Positions 10,796-21,940 of a stretch of DNA of 64,000 nucleotides are shown here, one piece after another. Under the pieces are notes generated by a model. The model saw only the letters and a program-made list of their open reading frames with translations, did not search any database and had not been told where the DNA came from. The DNA lies in contig NC_081844.1 of assembly GCF_963259705.1 (NCBI RefSeq), forward strand, positions 31,202,294 to 31,266,293, read 5' to 3'. This DNA is from Myotis daubentonii. Lineage: Eukaryota; Chordata; Mammalia; Chiroptera; Vespertilionidae. The position numbers and the translations under genes are program-made. Position 1 is the stretch's first letter, and each line of letters starts with the position of its first letter.

Positions 10796-13700
10796 TTATA
10801 TAGAATAGGATGAGGAATTTAGGAGGGTCCCCAGAGAAGCCAGGACTAGGAGCCCTAGTGCCCTGACACCAGGCCACCGCCCACCACAGAACACCAGGAG
10901 GGTGCTCAGGGCTTGGCCTCTGTCCAGACTGGCTTCAAGGGAAAACGCCTTGGCCCCATGTGGACCAACACTCATTCAGCCTGCCCTCTCCTCCCAGCAT
11001 CCCCATGGAGGTCAGGCCAGGCAGGGTGTGGGTTCCTTGTCACCTGTCTCCAGGGACTACTGAGCCACCTGTGGGAAGAGAGGGAGGCACTTCCCTCAAA
11101 CAGGGCTGAAGCCAAGGCACTTCACAACCAACTGTGTGTGCCCAGCCCCACACCCCTCCTTTCTGACCCCATGGTTACAGATCTCCTTCAGCCTTCAGGT
11201 CCCCCTGTGCTACTGCACCTCCGCTTTGTTAGCCAATCCTTCGGGAGACAAGGAAAAGGCCACAAGTAATTGCTGGCATCTCAGTCGGCGGTAAAAACCC
11301 TCAGCACAGTCAGGGGCACTAGCTTGGATCTGGCCTGTTCCCAGGTGCCTGAAGGGGCTTGTGACCAGCCGACACTTCCCTCTGATCCTGTCCAAGAGCA
11401 CATCCTTTGTCGGGGACTGAGGGACCAGCAAGAGTTGACCCTTCAGGGTGATTTGAGTGGTTAGAGCATTGGGCCAGCCAGTCTGTCAGATGGTATCCAC
11501 CCCACCCATGCACGGTGCCGGGCACTGTGCTGGGTGACTGCAGAGAGCAACATGGGTGCCTCAGGAGCTTGCCATCGGCTACTGAGGACAAACATGGGGT
11601 GCATGGCATGCAGAAGTAAAACTCGAGAGTGTTCTGAAAGGTGTGGGGAGTTGTAACAGAAAGTCATGCCCAAGCCAAGGCCTCTGAACACACAAAGCAG
11701 GGATTAGGCTAAGGCAGCACTGACGGGCAGGGTAAGAGGGGGAGCTGTCTGGCAATTGCCGTGCTAAGATGGGACAGTAGCCAGGAGAGGGCGGCAGGCC
11801 CCATCACATGGAGGGATCTGGACAGGAGGCCACGGCAAGGTCTGAGAGGAGGGGAGACTAGCGAGGAGACTGCCCAGGGGTCCTGGAGAGTAAAACGATG
11901 CAAATCCAAGCCAGGGTGGGGACAGACCTGGTTCAGGTAGGTGGAGTGGCTCACAGGGGCCCCCAGGAAGGATTCTGGGGAGTTTAAAGCTGGTGGCACA
12001 GTCTGACAGCAGCATGAGGAGTGGGCTCCGCACTGTGGAGGTCCGCGACTTCGCTGTCAGCAAAGGAAAATTCTTCTTCTCGGCCTGGAGCTGAAGGAGC
12101 AGCTCAGCTCTCGGTATGAGGAGCCTGTATATGGGTGCTGGGACTGCAAAAGGCAGTACTTGTGCACTTCCCCTCCCCCCTCGTTATATCTCGAGGAGCT
12201 TGGTCATCTGCCGTCGCCACTTCCTCTAATGACAGTTCTTTCCAATGTCCAGTTCCTGCTTTCCTACCAGTGCCTGTGTTGTATCCAGCTCAGAATCTTG
12301 AATTAAGCCAGGATTTTTGAGAGAATTTTTCTTGCTTAAACCCGCCCCCACCCCTCCCATTTTAACAGCACATTCCAGGCAGGGAAGCCACAGCTGAGGC
12401 TTCATGTTGACAGTCAGCTCACTGCCTTCCAGATAGCAAAGCATTTATCATCCCTTGCCAGCCTGGATTCCTATTCTCAAGCTGGAGCGAGGCAGGCCTG
12501 AGAGGTGTATGTGCTGGGAGGTGGGGAGCTTGAGCCACCCTAATGTGATATAAATGGCACCACAGCGGATGGCAGCAAACTACCTAGACTTGAGAGAGCC
12601 CAGGTGAGTCCAGGTCAGACCAACACCCCGTGCCAGGCTCCTCTGCACATCAACAACCAGCCCTCCTCCCCGCCTGGAGGCCGGGCAGCTGGCTTATCCC
12701 TGGGGGGCCTGAGGGTTCTGTTTCTGAGCTGGTGTCTCAGCCACCACCCCAGGCCTGAGCAACCGCTCCTTCTAGGAAAATGCTTTGGGCTTCAAAAGCC
12801 CACTCTCCTTCTTCTGTCAGAAGTAGGTTCCTAACAAACCCGTGACACTCCGGGCATGGAGGTATGTCTCAGGGCCTGACCTGGTGGTCTCAGTGCCCAG
12901 TTTGGGGTTTCCACATGAAAAGTAACTTTAGAAGCTTTTTCCTGGTTGATCATTTCCACTACTCCAGTTCACAAAGCTGTTTCTTAAAAATATATTTAGC
13001 TTTGATCGCTGGGTGGAAAGGAAATGTGTGCCTAGAGGCATGAAGAGTACCAGCAAATTGGGGGAAAATTCAGAGTTCTCAGGATGCCGAGTAAGTTCTG
13101 ACTTGTCAGAACATCTCCCTGCCGGGGCTTAACGAGAAGGGGTGGTGACTTTCTGTGCCAGTCAGCTCACGAGTATTTACTAAGGACTGTGGTGCTGGAT
13201 GGGGTCTCCCTGGCTGCCAGACCTCACTCTTCCTGCTCACCCACCTCCGTGGGTTGAGGGGTTGATTCCTACTCTCCGATTCCTCCCAGTTGGGCTATGA
13301 AGGTTCATTTGGGCACAAATAGTGTTTGTGGCCTCGATGTGTGTGGCACCTCTTCCTTTGCAGCCCAGCCCCACGCCTCATGGCCTTCACTCTCAAGAGC
13401 CATGTGGGAGCTCCAAGCTGCCTGGCATCACAGTGCTGCCCCCATCAGCAGGCATCTCATAATTGAGCCATTCACAAGGGCCTCAGCTTTGGAAATCATT
13501 CTGAGTATCTTGGCGATACTGGGAGCCACTGAAAGTTTCCGGGCAGGGACAGACACAGGAGGCTTGAGGGCAGCCAGTGCACTATGCATATTACCTCCCC
13601 AAGAAGCATGCTTGGCTCACCTTTCCAGAAAGAGTCTGGTTAGCCCAAGAGCGCACCATCTTGTGTCTCGGCCAGCGTTTCCGAGTTGAGGGCCCAGGAG

Positions 13701-15583
13701 TGCAAGCAGAGAAAGGAGATCGAGAAGGCCAGTGGCTTCATGTGTCATCCTGGCAACAGACCATCCGGGGCCCTGCCCATGTTGTGGACTCTCGAGTCAC
13801 GAGACAGGAGACTGTAATGGAAACCAGATAGGTCGCTCAGAGGTATTTGGCACATGTCTCTTCAAATATTAGGAGGCCAGAAGGGAGGGAAGTCACAGCT
13901 GGATTTAGAGTCGAACGGGTTCTCCCTCCCTTCCCATCCCTTTGCCTGCATCACAACTCAGGAATTTCTCAGCCCTGCCCAACATCATCATCGTCGCCTC
14001 TTGGGGCCTCCTCAGTCCAGCACTCTGCACATGGGCTTGGCCCTTGCAGGGCCCACACACTTCCGCCCAGGCCCGCCTAGTCCCCAGGCTTCACCCCATT
14101 CCATCGTTGACCAGTTTTCCAGTTTGGGGTTCAGCATATGATGGACTGTCCAGTCTGGCAGGTCTGGGCACAGCTCCCAGCTCCTCCACTTACAGTCGCA
14201 GGGACTTTAAATTCCTCCATCTCTCATCTCTCGGTTGCCTCGCCTATAAAATGGGTGTGCTGGTCCTTACATCATCCTTGAGTAAACGTGACAATCAGCA
14301 ATATCATGCGGGGTTGTGGGTGAACCAGGAATGGCGGCTCTTGTACTCCTGAACTCACACAGGACACCCCTGCCAGCCTGGTCAGGCTCTGCCTGTTGGG
14401 ACCCTGTCTTTCCTTTGAGGTCCAGTGTGGATAGCACTGGTCTGTGCAGCCCAGCCAGCCAGGAGCACATCCCTCTGCCATGTTGGAGTGTTTACATCTC
14501 CTTGCAGCTCCCCTCACGTTTTTCTCTGACGTTCTTGTCTCTCTTGCCAGAGCCTTTCATACCCTTCTCCAGCTTCAGACACGGTTCATCCTGTTACATG
14601 GCAATTGTCTAGTGCTGCCGTGTTGACCTCACCCCCTCCTGAGAGCAGTCACTAACAAGCCAGAAGTGCTCACACCTGAGAGCTGAGACTCCCAGTGCCT
14701 CACTAGGGAGAGCCAGTCACTGACCCATGTGGTGTTGGCTCTTCAAAGGCCAAACAGGAGGGTGGCTGGGCCTGGACCTTCAAAGCTGTCTCACTCCCGG
14801 GCCACTGTCCCCAGGCCTGTTGCTCTGGCTGCTGTGGGGGCTGCTCCATAGCCCGGCATGGAAAGTGTCACCCTCATGCACTCACAGACAGGAGGGAGAA
14901 GTCAGCCAGGCAGAGGCAGGAACGGAAGCCTGCTCCCAGATTGGGTCCAGGCCAGGAGAGAACAGCAGATACAGGTGTTTCCCGGTCGTGGAGTACTACT
15001 GTACATGGCCCCCAGAGCATGATGTCCGGACAAGGTGTGAGGACACTGAGCATGAAATGGGCACCCATCCTGGACAGCAAGGCCCCGAGCAGCCCTTCTT
15101 CCCCCTCCTCCATGCCAACTCCCTCCTTCTCCTCCTTTTTTTCCCTTAAACTCTTAATTCATCAAAGTGAATTGTCTGCCCGGGTCACAGAGCCTATATA
15201 TCGGCTAGTTTATTTTCTGTGGGGTATTGATCAGGTTTTCTTGCTGAGATGACTCAATTATGAGGCCTGTGGTTGACACCACTGTCCATTTGGCAGTATC
15301 AACTTGCTCCTCCAGCTGCCACCAAGTGGCCACCACAGATGTGCCTGTCCAGTGAGGAGCAGCCACCATCCAGCTCCCCTGGGTAGAGCTCCTCCTGCCT
15401 TGTTTCCTGCTTCACTCCTGCAGCGGCCGCCCTAACGGGTCTTGGCTTGCAGCATCTGCTCAGTTCCTTTTGTGGACTGTTCCACTGCACATTTCTCTTG
15501 CGTGTCAGTCCTTGCTCCTCTCCAAAGACAGCCCAAGGTCTAGAGCCCTGAAGAATGCCAGTCTTTGAAAGAACGGCCCCCTT
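10796..15583. other. SH3GL1 intron 1, apparently unique sequence
   Basis: About 4.8 kb with no recognised exon and no young transposon. GC content is moderate to high and open frames are short and unsupported. Old MIR/L2-like fragments may be present but I cannot name them with confidence. Confidence 0.4.
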
Positions 15584-15597
15584 CTCCAAGTGATTTT

Positions 15598-15811
15598 AAA
15601 ATATATATATTTTATTGATCTTACAGAGAGGAAGGGAGAGGGATTGAGTTAGAAACATCGATGAGAGAGAAACATCGATCAGCTGCCTCCTGCACACCCC
15701 CTACTGGGGATTGAGCCTGCAAACAAGGTACATGCCCTTGACCAGAATCAAACCCGGGACCCTTCACTCTGTGGGCCAATGCTCTATCCACTGAGCCAAA
15801 CCAGTTATGGC
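15598..15811 (-). mobile_element. Ves SINE
   Basis: Reverse Ves SINE flanked by perfect duplications ctccaagtgatttt at 15584-15597 and 15812-15825. Confidence 0.95.
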
Positions 15812-15875
15812 CTCCAAGTGATTTTTATTATAAGTGCCCATGGGCCCGCATGAGAACAGAAATCATGTAGGTGCT

Positions 15876-16115
15876 CCCTAGCCAGTTTGGCTCAGTGGAT
15901 AGAGTATCAGCCTGCGGACTGTAGGGCTCCGGGTTCAATTCCAGTCAAGGGCACATGCCCAGGTTGCAAGCTTGATCCCCAGTGGGGGGCATGCGGGAGG
16001 CAGCCGATCAATGATTGTCTCTCATCATTGATGTGTCTTATCTCTCTTTCCCTCTCCTGTCCTCTCTGAAATCAATAAAAATATATTTTTAAAATAAAAA
16101 TAAAGTTAAAAAAAC
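15876..16115 (+). mobile_element. Ves SINE
   Basis: Starts 'ccctagccagtttggctcag' and ends in an A-rich tail near 16115. The flanks acagaaatcatgtaggt and acaagaaatcacgtaggt form its target duplication, which overlaps that of the hAT element immediately downstream. Confidence 0.9.
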
Positions 16116-16131
16116 AAGAAATCACGTAGGT

Positions 16132-17322
16132 CAAGCATGTCAAACTCGTGGCCCACAACAAATATTTTTGTGACCCAGTCGATATAACAGTATGTAAGAC
16201 ACATTTTAATAAAAATTTTGTAACTTAATTTTTACAATATCCTGTTATACATAATCTACACTAATAAAAGAGAAAAATGGTAATTGGCGTACGAGCTACC
16301 CTTTTCATTGGCTAATCAGGGCTATATGCAAATTAACTGCCAACTAAGATTGGCAGTTAACTGCCGACAAGATGGCGGTTAATTTGCATATGTAGGCACA
16401 ATGCAGGGAGGCAAAAGGGAAAGCAGGAAGAAGCCCCCTGCCACTGACAGTGATTGGAAACCCAGGGGGGAGCTAAGAGCTGGGGGGCAGGGCCGCCTTT
16501 GCCCTGCCCCCCAGCCATGATCAGAGAATCAGGTGCCTTTTCCGCCCTGGCCAGTGATAGCAGGAAGTAGGGGTGGAGCCAGCGATGGGAGCTGGGCACG
16601 GTCGAAGCTGGCAGTCCCAGGAGCTAGGGGTCCCTTGCCTGGGCCTAAAGTGAAGCCCACGATCGCGGGGCCGCTGCAGCTGCGGGTCCCCGCTGCCCGG
16701 GCTGGACACCTAGGCCAGAGGCGTCAGGCCTGGGCAAGGGGCCGATCCTGCGATTGGAGGGTGATGGGGGTCAACGCCTGAGGGCTCCCAGTATGTGAGA
16801 GGGGGCAGGCTGGGCTGAGGGACACTCCCCCACACACCCACACACACACCCAGTACACGAATTTCGTGCACCGGGCCCCTAGTTGTTAATAACGAACTAC
16901 AATGTTCGTTAATGACTGATTACTATAATCATGTTGCATTCATTTCCCTTACGCACACCATTTCTCTCCACTAATACTAGCAGCGAATATTTTAGCAGCT
17001 GATTGCCATGTCATTAGTCTTGGACTGACTTGTTTGGTGTGTGCAACAGGAAATATTTCGCTTTTGGAGAACAAGAAAAATAGGTTTAATTAGTGCAGTT
17101 ATTCAGTGTCTGGTAAGTTAATGTTCAAGAAAAAAGATTAATTTTTATTACAATGTTTCATTATTTTATATTAACATTTATTTCAGCCCTTTGTATTCAG
17201 CATGTCTCTATCAAAATAAACCTACGTTTCTATGAAAGTTGAAGCTTTTGTTTTTTTGCAGCCCACATAAACTTAAACCTTGTTTATTTGGCCCGTGTTA
17301 GCCTTTGAGTTTGACATACTTA
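16132..17322 (+). mobile_element. hAT-like DNA transposon, split by a Helitron
   Basis: Ends CAAGCATGTCAAACTC and the inverted GAGTTTGACATACTTA, a 16-bp inverted repeat with two mismatches. Target duplications are acgtaggt at 16124-16131 and atgtaggt at 17323-17330 (7 of 8). Without the inserted Helitron it is 563 bp. No intact transposase frame was seen, so it is non-autonomous. Confidence 0.8.
16255..16882 (+). mobile_element. Helitron (628 bp) inside the hAT element
   Basis: Starts TCTACACTAATAAAAGAG and ends 'cgaatttcgtgcaccgggcc' followed by CCTAG, placed between A and T. The hairpin and CTAG are intact. The interior shows no Rep/helicase. The start is the same as in the element at 2506-2797. 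Confidence 0.85.
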
Positions 17323-17754
17323 ATGTAGGTGCTGTGGGGTGAAGCCACCTCCAATCCAGGCCTGCTCACTTCCCAGGTGCCTGGTTCACAGGTGTCATTG
17401 TCAGACAATGCAAGAGCCTGAAATAGGCCTGAATAGGTCTGCCCTTCAAACTCACTTGTGGGCATGTTGTAGATGTGACCATCCAGATGGGGGTCCCCAA
17501 GGGAGCAGCCTTAGTGTGTCAGGCACTTGGGAACGTGAACAGAACTGGGGCCTCTTTTACTCTCTCACTGGCAGTAACCACCTGTGTAGTCTAAGCATAG
17601 TTTGAACTGAGGGGAACAAGGAGCTGTGGATCCCATCCTGCCCTGAAAGGGTCTGCAGCCTCAGTTGGGAGCAGAGTAACTCTTCCCAAAGCTTAAAAGT
17701 ACTAACATATGGTGTGAGTCCATCTGGTTATTTCCAGGAAAGGTACCTCTAGAG

Positions 17755-17978
17755 CAGTGGTTCTCAACCTTCCTAATGCCGCGACCCTTTAATACAGTTC
17801 CTCATGTTGTGGTGACCCCCAATTTCATTGTTACAAATTGAACATAATTAAAGCATAGTGATTAATCACAAAAAACAATATGTAATTATATATGTGTTTT
17901 CCGATGGTCCTAGGCAACCCCTGTGAAAGGGTCGTTCAACCCCCAAAGGGGTCGCGACCCACAGGTTGAGAACCGCTG
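17755..17978 (+). mobile_element. SPIN-like hAT MITE
   Basis: CAGTGGTTCTCAACC to GGTTGAGAACCGCTG with the interior typical of SPIN/URR1 elements (gtcgcgacccacaggttgag). It is flanked by a perfect 8-bp duplication ctctagag at 17747-17754 and 17979-17986. Confidence 0.88.
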
Positions 17979-17986
17979 CTCTAGAG

Positions 17987-19400
17987 CGAGAGACAGCAAA
18001 GCAAAGGTTGCCTTAGGGGTGAGGGATGAAGGGTGGGGGGAGAGCAGGGTTGACTGTGGACAGCCTGACGGAACTTCCTGCCATTCTGGAGCAGTGATCT
18101 GAAGTTAGATTTTAGAAAGAGACAGGCACAGGCAGGCAGATGCTCAGGGTGTCACAGAGCAGCACTGGCGGGCCCTGCTCTAGGCCCTCCGTGGAGCACA
18201 GTCACTGAGCGCTTGCCGGGGCCCAAGCTGTGCCAGCACAGGAGGAATGCAGCCACCAACCAGGCAGGGGTGGCCTCTCCTCACGGGCTTACACTAGGCA
18301 CTGGACAGACAAAAATGAACAGAGTTCCAGGAGGAAAGTGAAATGTGGCAAGCGGGTAGCACCAGGCAGGTGGGGCACAGGGGAGCGCAGAGCCAGGGCT
18401 GCTGGGGTTGGGGTCTGAGAGGTCAGGAGCCCATCTCCCAACGACTGAAGAATCGTTCAGTGGGCAAGAGCTCACTGTCATTTCTGACCGAGTGGCAGCC
18501 TCTGCCACAGTGACTTCTCAGCCCTGGGCCACCCCAGCCTCCCAGGGCTTCTGTAGAAGGCAGGCTCCACAGGGCCCAGGCTGGCACCTGACCTGAGGCA
18601 GAGTCTTGGAGGATGTTCTGGCTTGGGATGGGCCCTGTGTTGGCACTGGCATGGATTTTACAACAGCAGCCATTGTGGGGCTCACTGGTGGTTGACCCAG
18701 ACCCAGGTTCTGACTAGCCAGGTGGATCCCAGGAGGCATTGCTTTCCACACACCACCAAGGTCACAGCCAGGTGGGAGAGGGGGCCGAGCCACGCAGGTC
18801 TCAAACAGTAAGCTTATGAGGTTCCTGGCTTCTCATTAGATGTGAGAGAAAAAGTGGGCTTCAGTCCTTAGCTTGCCAGGCCCCACCAAGCGCTGTGCCT
18901 GTTTCCTCTCTTGCAGGGTGCGAACTTGATCAGGTTGTAGAGAGTACCAGTTGAGGGGTGAAAGAGGCAGGCTCTGTTAATTTGGGGCACAGACTCTACA
19001 CGTGGATGGTATTTCCACAGCAACATACTATTGCTCTTGTTGGGCCCAAAGACGTATATAAACCTGAGCAGAACTGAAGTGTTGGTGTGGTGGCCTTCCC
19101 TATGCACAGGGCATCTCTGGGCACAGGCCCCTCTCCCCAGAGAGCGTCCTGGCCCCTGAGCATCCTCAGACAGCCCTAGAAAAGACTGTACCTTGCACCC
19201 AAAGGTGGGTGCTTGTAACCCATACATGGCTCCCAGCTCTGCCTGCGGACCATTCAGGTCTTCTCTCTGCTAGGCCACGGTCATGCCTCCCGGGAGCCCC
19301 ACACTCAGCACTGTACCCTTTCTTTGTTGTTGTTGCTGGGTTGACATATGGCTTCTTTGGTTTTCACACTTTTCCTTTATTTATTTATTTGTTTGTTTGT
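17987..19400. other. SH3GL1 intron 1, no recognised feature
   Basis: About 1.4 kb of single-copy-looking sequence between the SPIN-like element and a SINE pair. No exon, RNA gene or transposon end was recognised. Confidence 0.4.
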
Positions 19401-19409
19401 TTATTTATT

Positions 19410-19622
19410 AAAAATATATTTTATTGACTTTTTACAGAGAGAAAGGGAGAGGGATAGAGAGTTAGAAACATCGATGAGAGAGAAACATCCGTCAGCTGCC
19501 TCCTGCACACTCCCTACTGGGTATGTGCCCGCAACCAAGGTACAGCCCTTGACCGGAATCGAGCCCGGGACCCTTCAGTCCTCAGGCTGATTCTCTATCC
19601 ACTGAGCCAAACCAGTTAGGGC
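19410..19622 (-). mobile_element. Ves SINE (first of a pair)
   Basis: Reverse Ves SINE from 'aaaatatattttattgac' to 'gagccaaaccagttagggc'. Copies of the target cacttttcctttt lie before it, between it and the next SINE, and after that SINE. Confidence 0.88.
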
Positions 19623-19635
19623 GCACTTTTTCTTT

Positions 19636-19833
19636 TTTAAAAAAATAGAGAGGGGAAGGGAGAGAGAGATATAGGAACATCAATGATGAGAGAGAATCAT
19701 CGACCGGCTGCCTCCTGCATGCCCCCTTCTGGGGATCAAGCCCACAACCCAAGCTTGTGCCCTGGCCTGGAATTGAACCATGACCACCTGGTTCATGGGT
19801 CTACGCTCAACCACTGATCCACACCAGCTGGGC
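19636..19833 (-). mobile_element. Ves-related SINE (second of a pair)
   Basis: Older-type SINE ending 'ccactgatccacaccagctgggc', followed by cacttttccttttg. It shares its target sequence with the SINE just upstream, so both inserted at one site. Confidence 0.85.
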
Positions 19834-20565
19834 CCACTTTTCCTTTTGTCATCTTCTCATCCATTTGTACTGGTTCTAAAACTGAGACTTGGAGAGCAGG
19901 GAAATGGGGGGCATTCACCACCACCTGAGGGATTTGAGCTGAGAGCTCCAAAATGGGGTGGGTAGGGAGATAGGTAGCCTGGTAGTTCCTCCAAGGCCTT
20001 CCCAGTACCTGAGCACAGGATGGCCAGGTAAACCTGGCCCTGAGTGGGGGACCAGAGGAGCTGTGTGGAGGGCTTGGGAAAGCTGAGTCCTGGATTCCCA
20101 GTAGAGGTGAGGAGGTGACACTCCTGGGGGCCCTGGACGAGGATGCAGGGGTTCCTCCCTCAGGGAGCCGCTGCCTTCAGTGCCTGCACTGAGGGGGCCA
20201 TCTGGCCCTGTGATCTCAGCCCGGAAGGTGTGGTTTTAGGCTTCAGCTCCCCTCAGTGCACCAGCAGAGCGTCTCACGTCAGGCAGTCAGCTCACTTCCC
20301 TCTCTGGCAGCCACCGGATTTGTGAACGTCCTATTTTCCCATAATCAAAAGAAGTGAAACTGCCCCATGAAATAGAGTGGAACGCCCCAGAACACCTAGG
20401 GCAGACAGGGTCTTTTCCTTATGAAGTCGTTAGCAGAAGCTGGAGGGCAGCCCTTGCCTCTCCTGTGAGGTCCCCTAGAGGATGGTGCACCACAGAGGAC
20501 AGCCAGCAGGTCCAGGTGGTGACAGTCCCAGGTCAGCCCCACACACCAGCCTTGCTTCCTTCTTG

Positions 20566-20622
20566 CCCTCCCCCTTCCTGTCCCCCTTCCTGTCCCCCTT
20601 CCTGTCCCCTCTCCCCCCTGTA
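20566..20622 (+). repeat. Short tandem repeat ccttcctgtccc
   Basis: Three to four copies of a 12-bp pyrimidine-rich unit. Confidence 0.8.
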
Positions 20623-21189
20623 CTGATCTCCTTTCTTACCTGTGCCGTTTCCTTCTTAGACTCCCTGGCTTTAGCCAAGTTGAGAACCACCGACTTCCCT
20701 CTAACTCTTGGTGGGGAGTGGGGAGGATACGAACAGGCTAGGCCTGGCCTGGAGTTCTGCTCAGTCCCCATGGAGGGACGAGACACGTGGGGAAAGTAAT
20801 AGTGGTCAGAGGTGAAGACAGTGTGGTTGCCCAGTGCTTACTGTTTGCCAGGCACACTCCTGAGCACACACATGCAGCAGGCCACAGAAGCCGGCACATG
20901 GTCCCGTGCGTGCCTATCTGTCACCCCATTTCACAAAGAGAAAAACAGAGGCCCAGTGAAGCCGCTTATCCATGATCACATAGGTAGAAGGTGGCAGGCC
21001 TGCCCTTGCATGTCCGTGACCTGGCTGCTCCTGTAGACTGAACCGCTGGGTGTCCTCAGGAGCCCTGGGAGGGTTTTCCATGTGTGAGCAGAAACTGCTG
21101 CCAGCCATTAGGAAACGGAGTGTGTCTGTGTATGTACCATGCATGTATGAGTGTCTGATTTTTTTTTTCATGGCTAACCCTCACCCGAG

Positions 21190-21402
21190 GATATTTTTTC
21201 AGTTAATTTTTAGAGAGAGTTGGGGGGGGGGGGGGGGACATTGATGTGAGGGAGACACATCCATTGGTTGCCTCCTGCATGTGCCCCAACCAGGGCCAGG
21301 GATCAAACCTGCAACCCAGGTATGTGCCCTTGACTGGAATCGAACCTGTGACCCTTTGGCGCACAGGGAATGCTCTAACCACTGAGCAACATAGGCCAGG
21401 GC
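21190..21402 (-). mobile_element. Ves-type SINE, 'gtgaggatt'-tailed subfamily
   Basis: Reverse SINE with tail complement 'cctcacccgaggatatttttt' just before it and the tRNA-like part ending 'aaccactgagcaacataggccagggc'. A G-run (about 17 G) lies at 21222-21238. Confidence 0.85.
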
Positions 21403-21940
21403 AAGTATCTGTGATTAAGCATGAGAAATTAAACATGTCACACACTGCTGTTCGGGGTTGTGTGTGATTAAGCATGCCAGAGTGCTGTTCAGATGTGTGT
21501 GCCCACACATGTCCATGAGGAATGACTTCCAGGCAGCATAACATTTGGCCCGAGCAGGGCAAGCCTCTTCTTTCCTCAGCTCTTGTCAAACATGACACTT
21601 ACCGTGTTCGTTCAGCCATGGGACCTCCTCTCCACTTTAGACCTGCTCGCCTCTCAGGAGCCTCCCCCTACCTGCTCTGGAGCATGCATTTTTGAGGGAT
21701 TTGCCATACCCAGTGATCCCTGAGAGAAGGAGCCCCCACCTTCATTGCAGGAGCTTGTGGTTTGGAGTGTGTGCTCCGTCACCCATCTTGCCATCGGCTG
21801 CTGTGTTCAGCATCTCTGGGAAGCTATCATGCACATCCTGACCCCGTGATCTCCCACCTGCAGTGGACGTGGCATGGCTGGAAGGCATCCTGGGGCCTCC
21901 TCCTCTGAGACTCATTCTTTTACCTTCTTCTGTTCCCCAG

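Larger units (their letters stand above)
1..21940 (+). other. SH3GL1: SH3GL1 intron 1 (3' part)
   Basis: Everything left of the first visible SH3GL1 exon is read as its first intron, which is very long in other mammals. The exon 1 sequence (human start MSVAGLKKQF) was looked for and not seen, so the promoter must lie left of the window. The acceptor is 'tgttccccag' at 21931-21940. The interval carries the LINE-1, Helitron, SINE and hAT insertions listed separately, plus several kilobases of apparently unique sequence. Confidence 0.75.

Noticed and set aside
10146..10808. Open frame of 220 codons, proline- and threonine-rich
   Set aside because: It lies wholly within Helitron array sequence, composed of degenerate 'ctgctggcctggt' repeats, and has no similarity to Helitron Rep/helicase.
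16384..16860. GC-rich interior of the Helitron as a captured gene exon
   Set aside because: No conserved protein or splice-site pair was recognisable. Helitrons do capture exons, but nothing here supports it beyond base composition.
1..21940. SH3GL1 exon 1 within the window
   Set aside because: No sequence encoding the conserved N-terminal helix was found on the plus strand before 21941, and no CpG-island promoter is visible there.
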